From an uncultured bacterium (lineage in GTDB: Bacteria; Bacteroidota; Ignavibacteria; Kapaibacteriales; UBA2268), in contig CALLXS010000039.1 in NCBI GenBank assembly GCA_937875295.1, positions 1 to 25,121 of the forward strand: 25,121 nt of DNA, written 5' to 3'. Shown piece after piece: positions 24,909-25,121 of this stretch. The first letter of the stretch is position 1. Each line of letters starts with the position of its first letter. A program made the position numbers and the translations under genes. The notes below the pieces were generated by a model that saw only the letters and a list, made by a program, of their open reading frames with translations, had not been told where the DNA came from and did no database searches.

Positions 24909-25121
24909 ATGATTATCCTCGGCATAGATCCGGGATATGCCATTGTCGGCTACGGTGTTGTAAAAGCAGAAAACGGCCGGTTCCACCCTCTGGAGTACGG
25001 CGCTATTGTCACGCAGGCAGGCGCTGATTTTAACCGCAGGCTTGAAAAGATATATGATTCGCTTGCGTCGCTTATGGAGCACCACAAGCCGGATGCCGTT
25101 TCGATAGAAAAGCTTTACTTT
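24909..25121 (+). CDS. ruvC: Holliday junction endonuclease RuvC, N-terminal part
   Basis: The first 71 residues show the RuvC signature: MIILGIDPGYAIVGYGVV with catalytic D7, then E67 in SIEKLYF, the second metal ligand. RuvC resolves four-way Holliday junctions at the end of recombination, working as a dimer with RuvAB. The gene runs off the window; about 90-100 residues with the last two acidic ligands are outside. The start ATG has AAAGGAG eight bases upstream. It is divergent from mtnN; in Firmicutes ruvC is commonly followed by ruvA and ruvB. Confidence 0.95.
   Translation, partial: MIILGIDPGYAIVGYGVVKAENGRFHPLEYGAIVTQAGADFNRRLEKIYDSLASLMEHHKPDAVSIEKLYF

Noticed and set aside
1..25121. 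Horizontal transfer as the explanation for the mixed gene content
   Set aside because: There are no integrases, insertion sequences, tRNA ends or direct repeats at the breaks, and genes are cut mid-family at each one. An artificial join explains this better.

Overview
The window does not read as one genome. It looks like at least five stretches of DNA from different sources joined end to end. Four joins are visible because genes break off mid-family and the base composition and gene style change. The pieces are: (1) 1 to about 400-490, a Firmicute-like sugar-nucleotide transferase fragment; (2) about 480 to 990, the start of a ROK-family regulator and the last residues of a sugar ABC-transporter permease, also Firmicute-like; (3) about 990 to 19,800-19,990, a long AT-rich block from a Bacteroidota/Chlorobi-type (FCB group) bacterium, probably Ignavibacteria- or Kapabacteria-like; (4) about 19,990 to 22,245, topA of a low-GC clostridium with sigma-A promoter and strong Shine-Dalgarno; (5) about 22,245 to 25,121, a visibly GC-richer clostridial piece with a sporulation gene (spoIIQ-like), mtnN and ruvC. 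The taxonomy is inferred from protein style only. Assembly or amplification chimerism is far more likely than real transfer.

The FCB block is the core of the window. On the minus strand it begins with a truncated secreted protein (952-1521). On the plus strand come a lipoprotein of the endonuclease/exonuclease/phosphatase superfamily (1838-2755) and a flagellar rod-hook cluster: fliK-like (2976-5213), flgD (5238-5933), a TIGR02530-type small flagellar protein (6021-6407) and flgE (6555-7889), ending at a terminator. Next comes a convergent minus-strand group of cell-surface genes: a 231-residue outer-membrane barrel (15623-16318), a 1708-residue secreted protein with a glycine-rich region, Hydin-like repeats and a type IX secretion C-terminal signal (10271-15397), and, 14 bases further on, an outer-membrane protein with two OmpA domains (8112-10256). 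This group ends at its own terminator. Then on the plus strand come zapA, a 6S-like RNA, rny (RNase Y) and a one-domain GlmU-type uridylyltransferase.

The FCB organism therefore appears to have both flagellar genes and type IX secretion cargo. The three-gene surface group reads as cargo plus outer-membrane and peptidoglycan-anchoring partners. The zapA-6S RNA-rny order links cell division, transcription control and RNA turnover genes in a way that helps identify the RNA.

The clostridial end pieces carry ordinary housekeeping and sporulation genes. The best regulatory signal there is a sequence matching the forespore sigma-F -10 consensus just upstream of the spoIIQ-like gene. I see no CRISPR array, tRNA, rRNA, insertion sequence or prophage. 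I do not see a clearly new multi-gene system. The most open question is the giant type IX cargo with its dual-OmpA neighbour.
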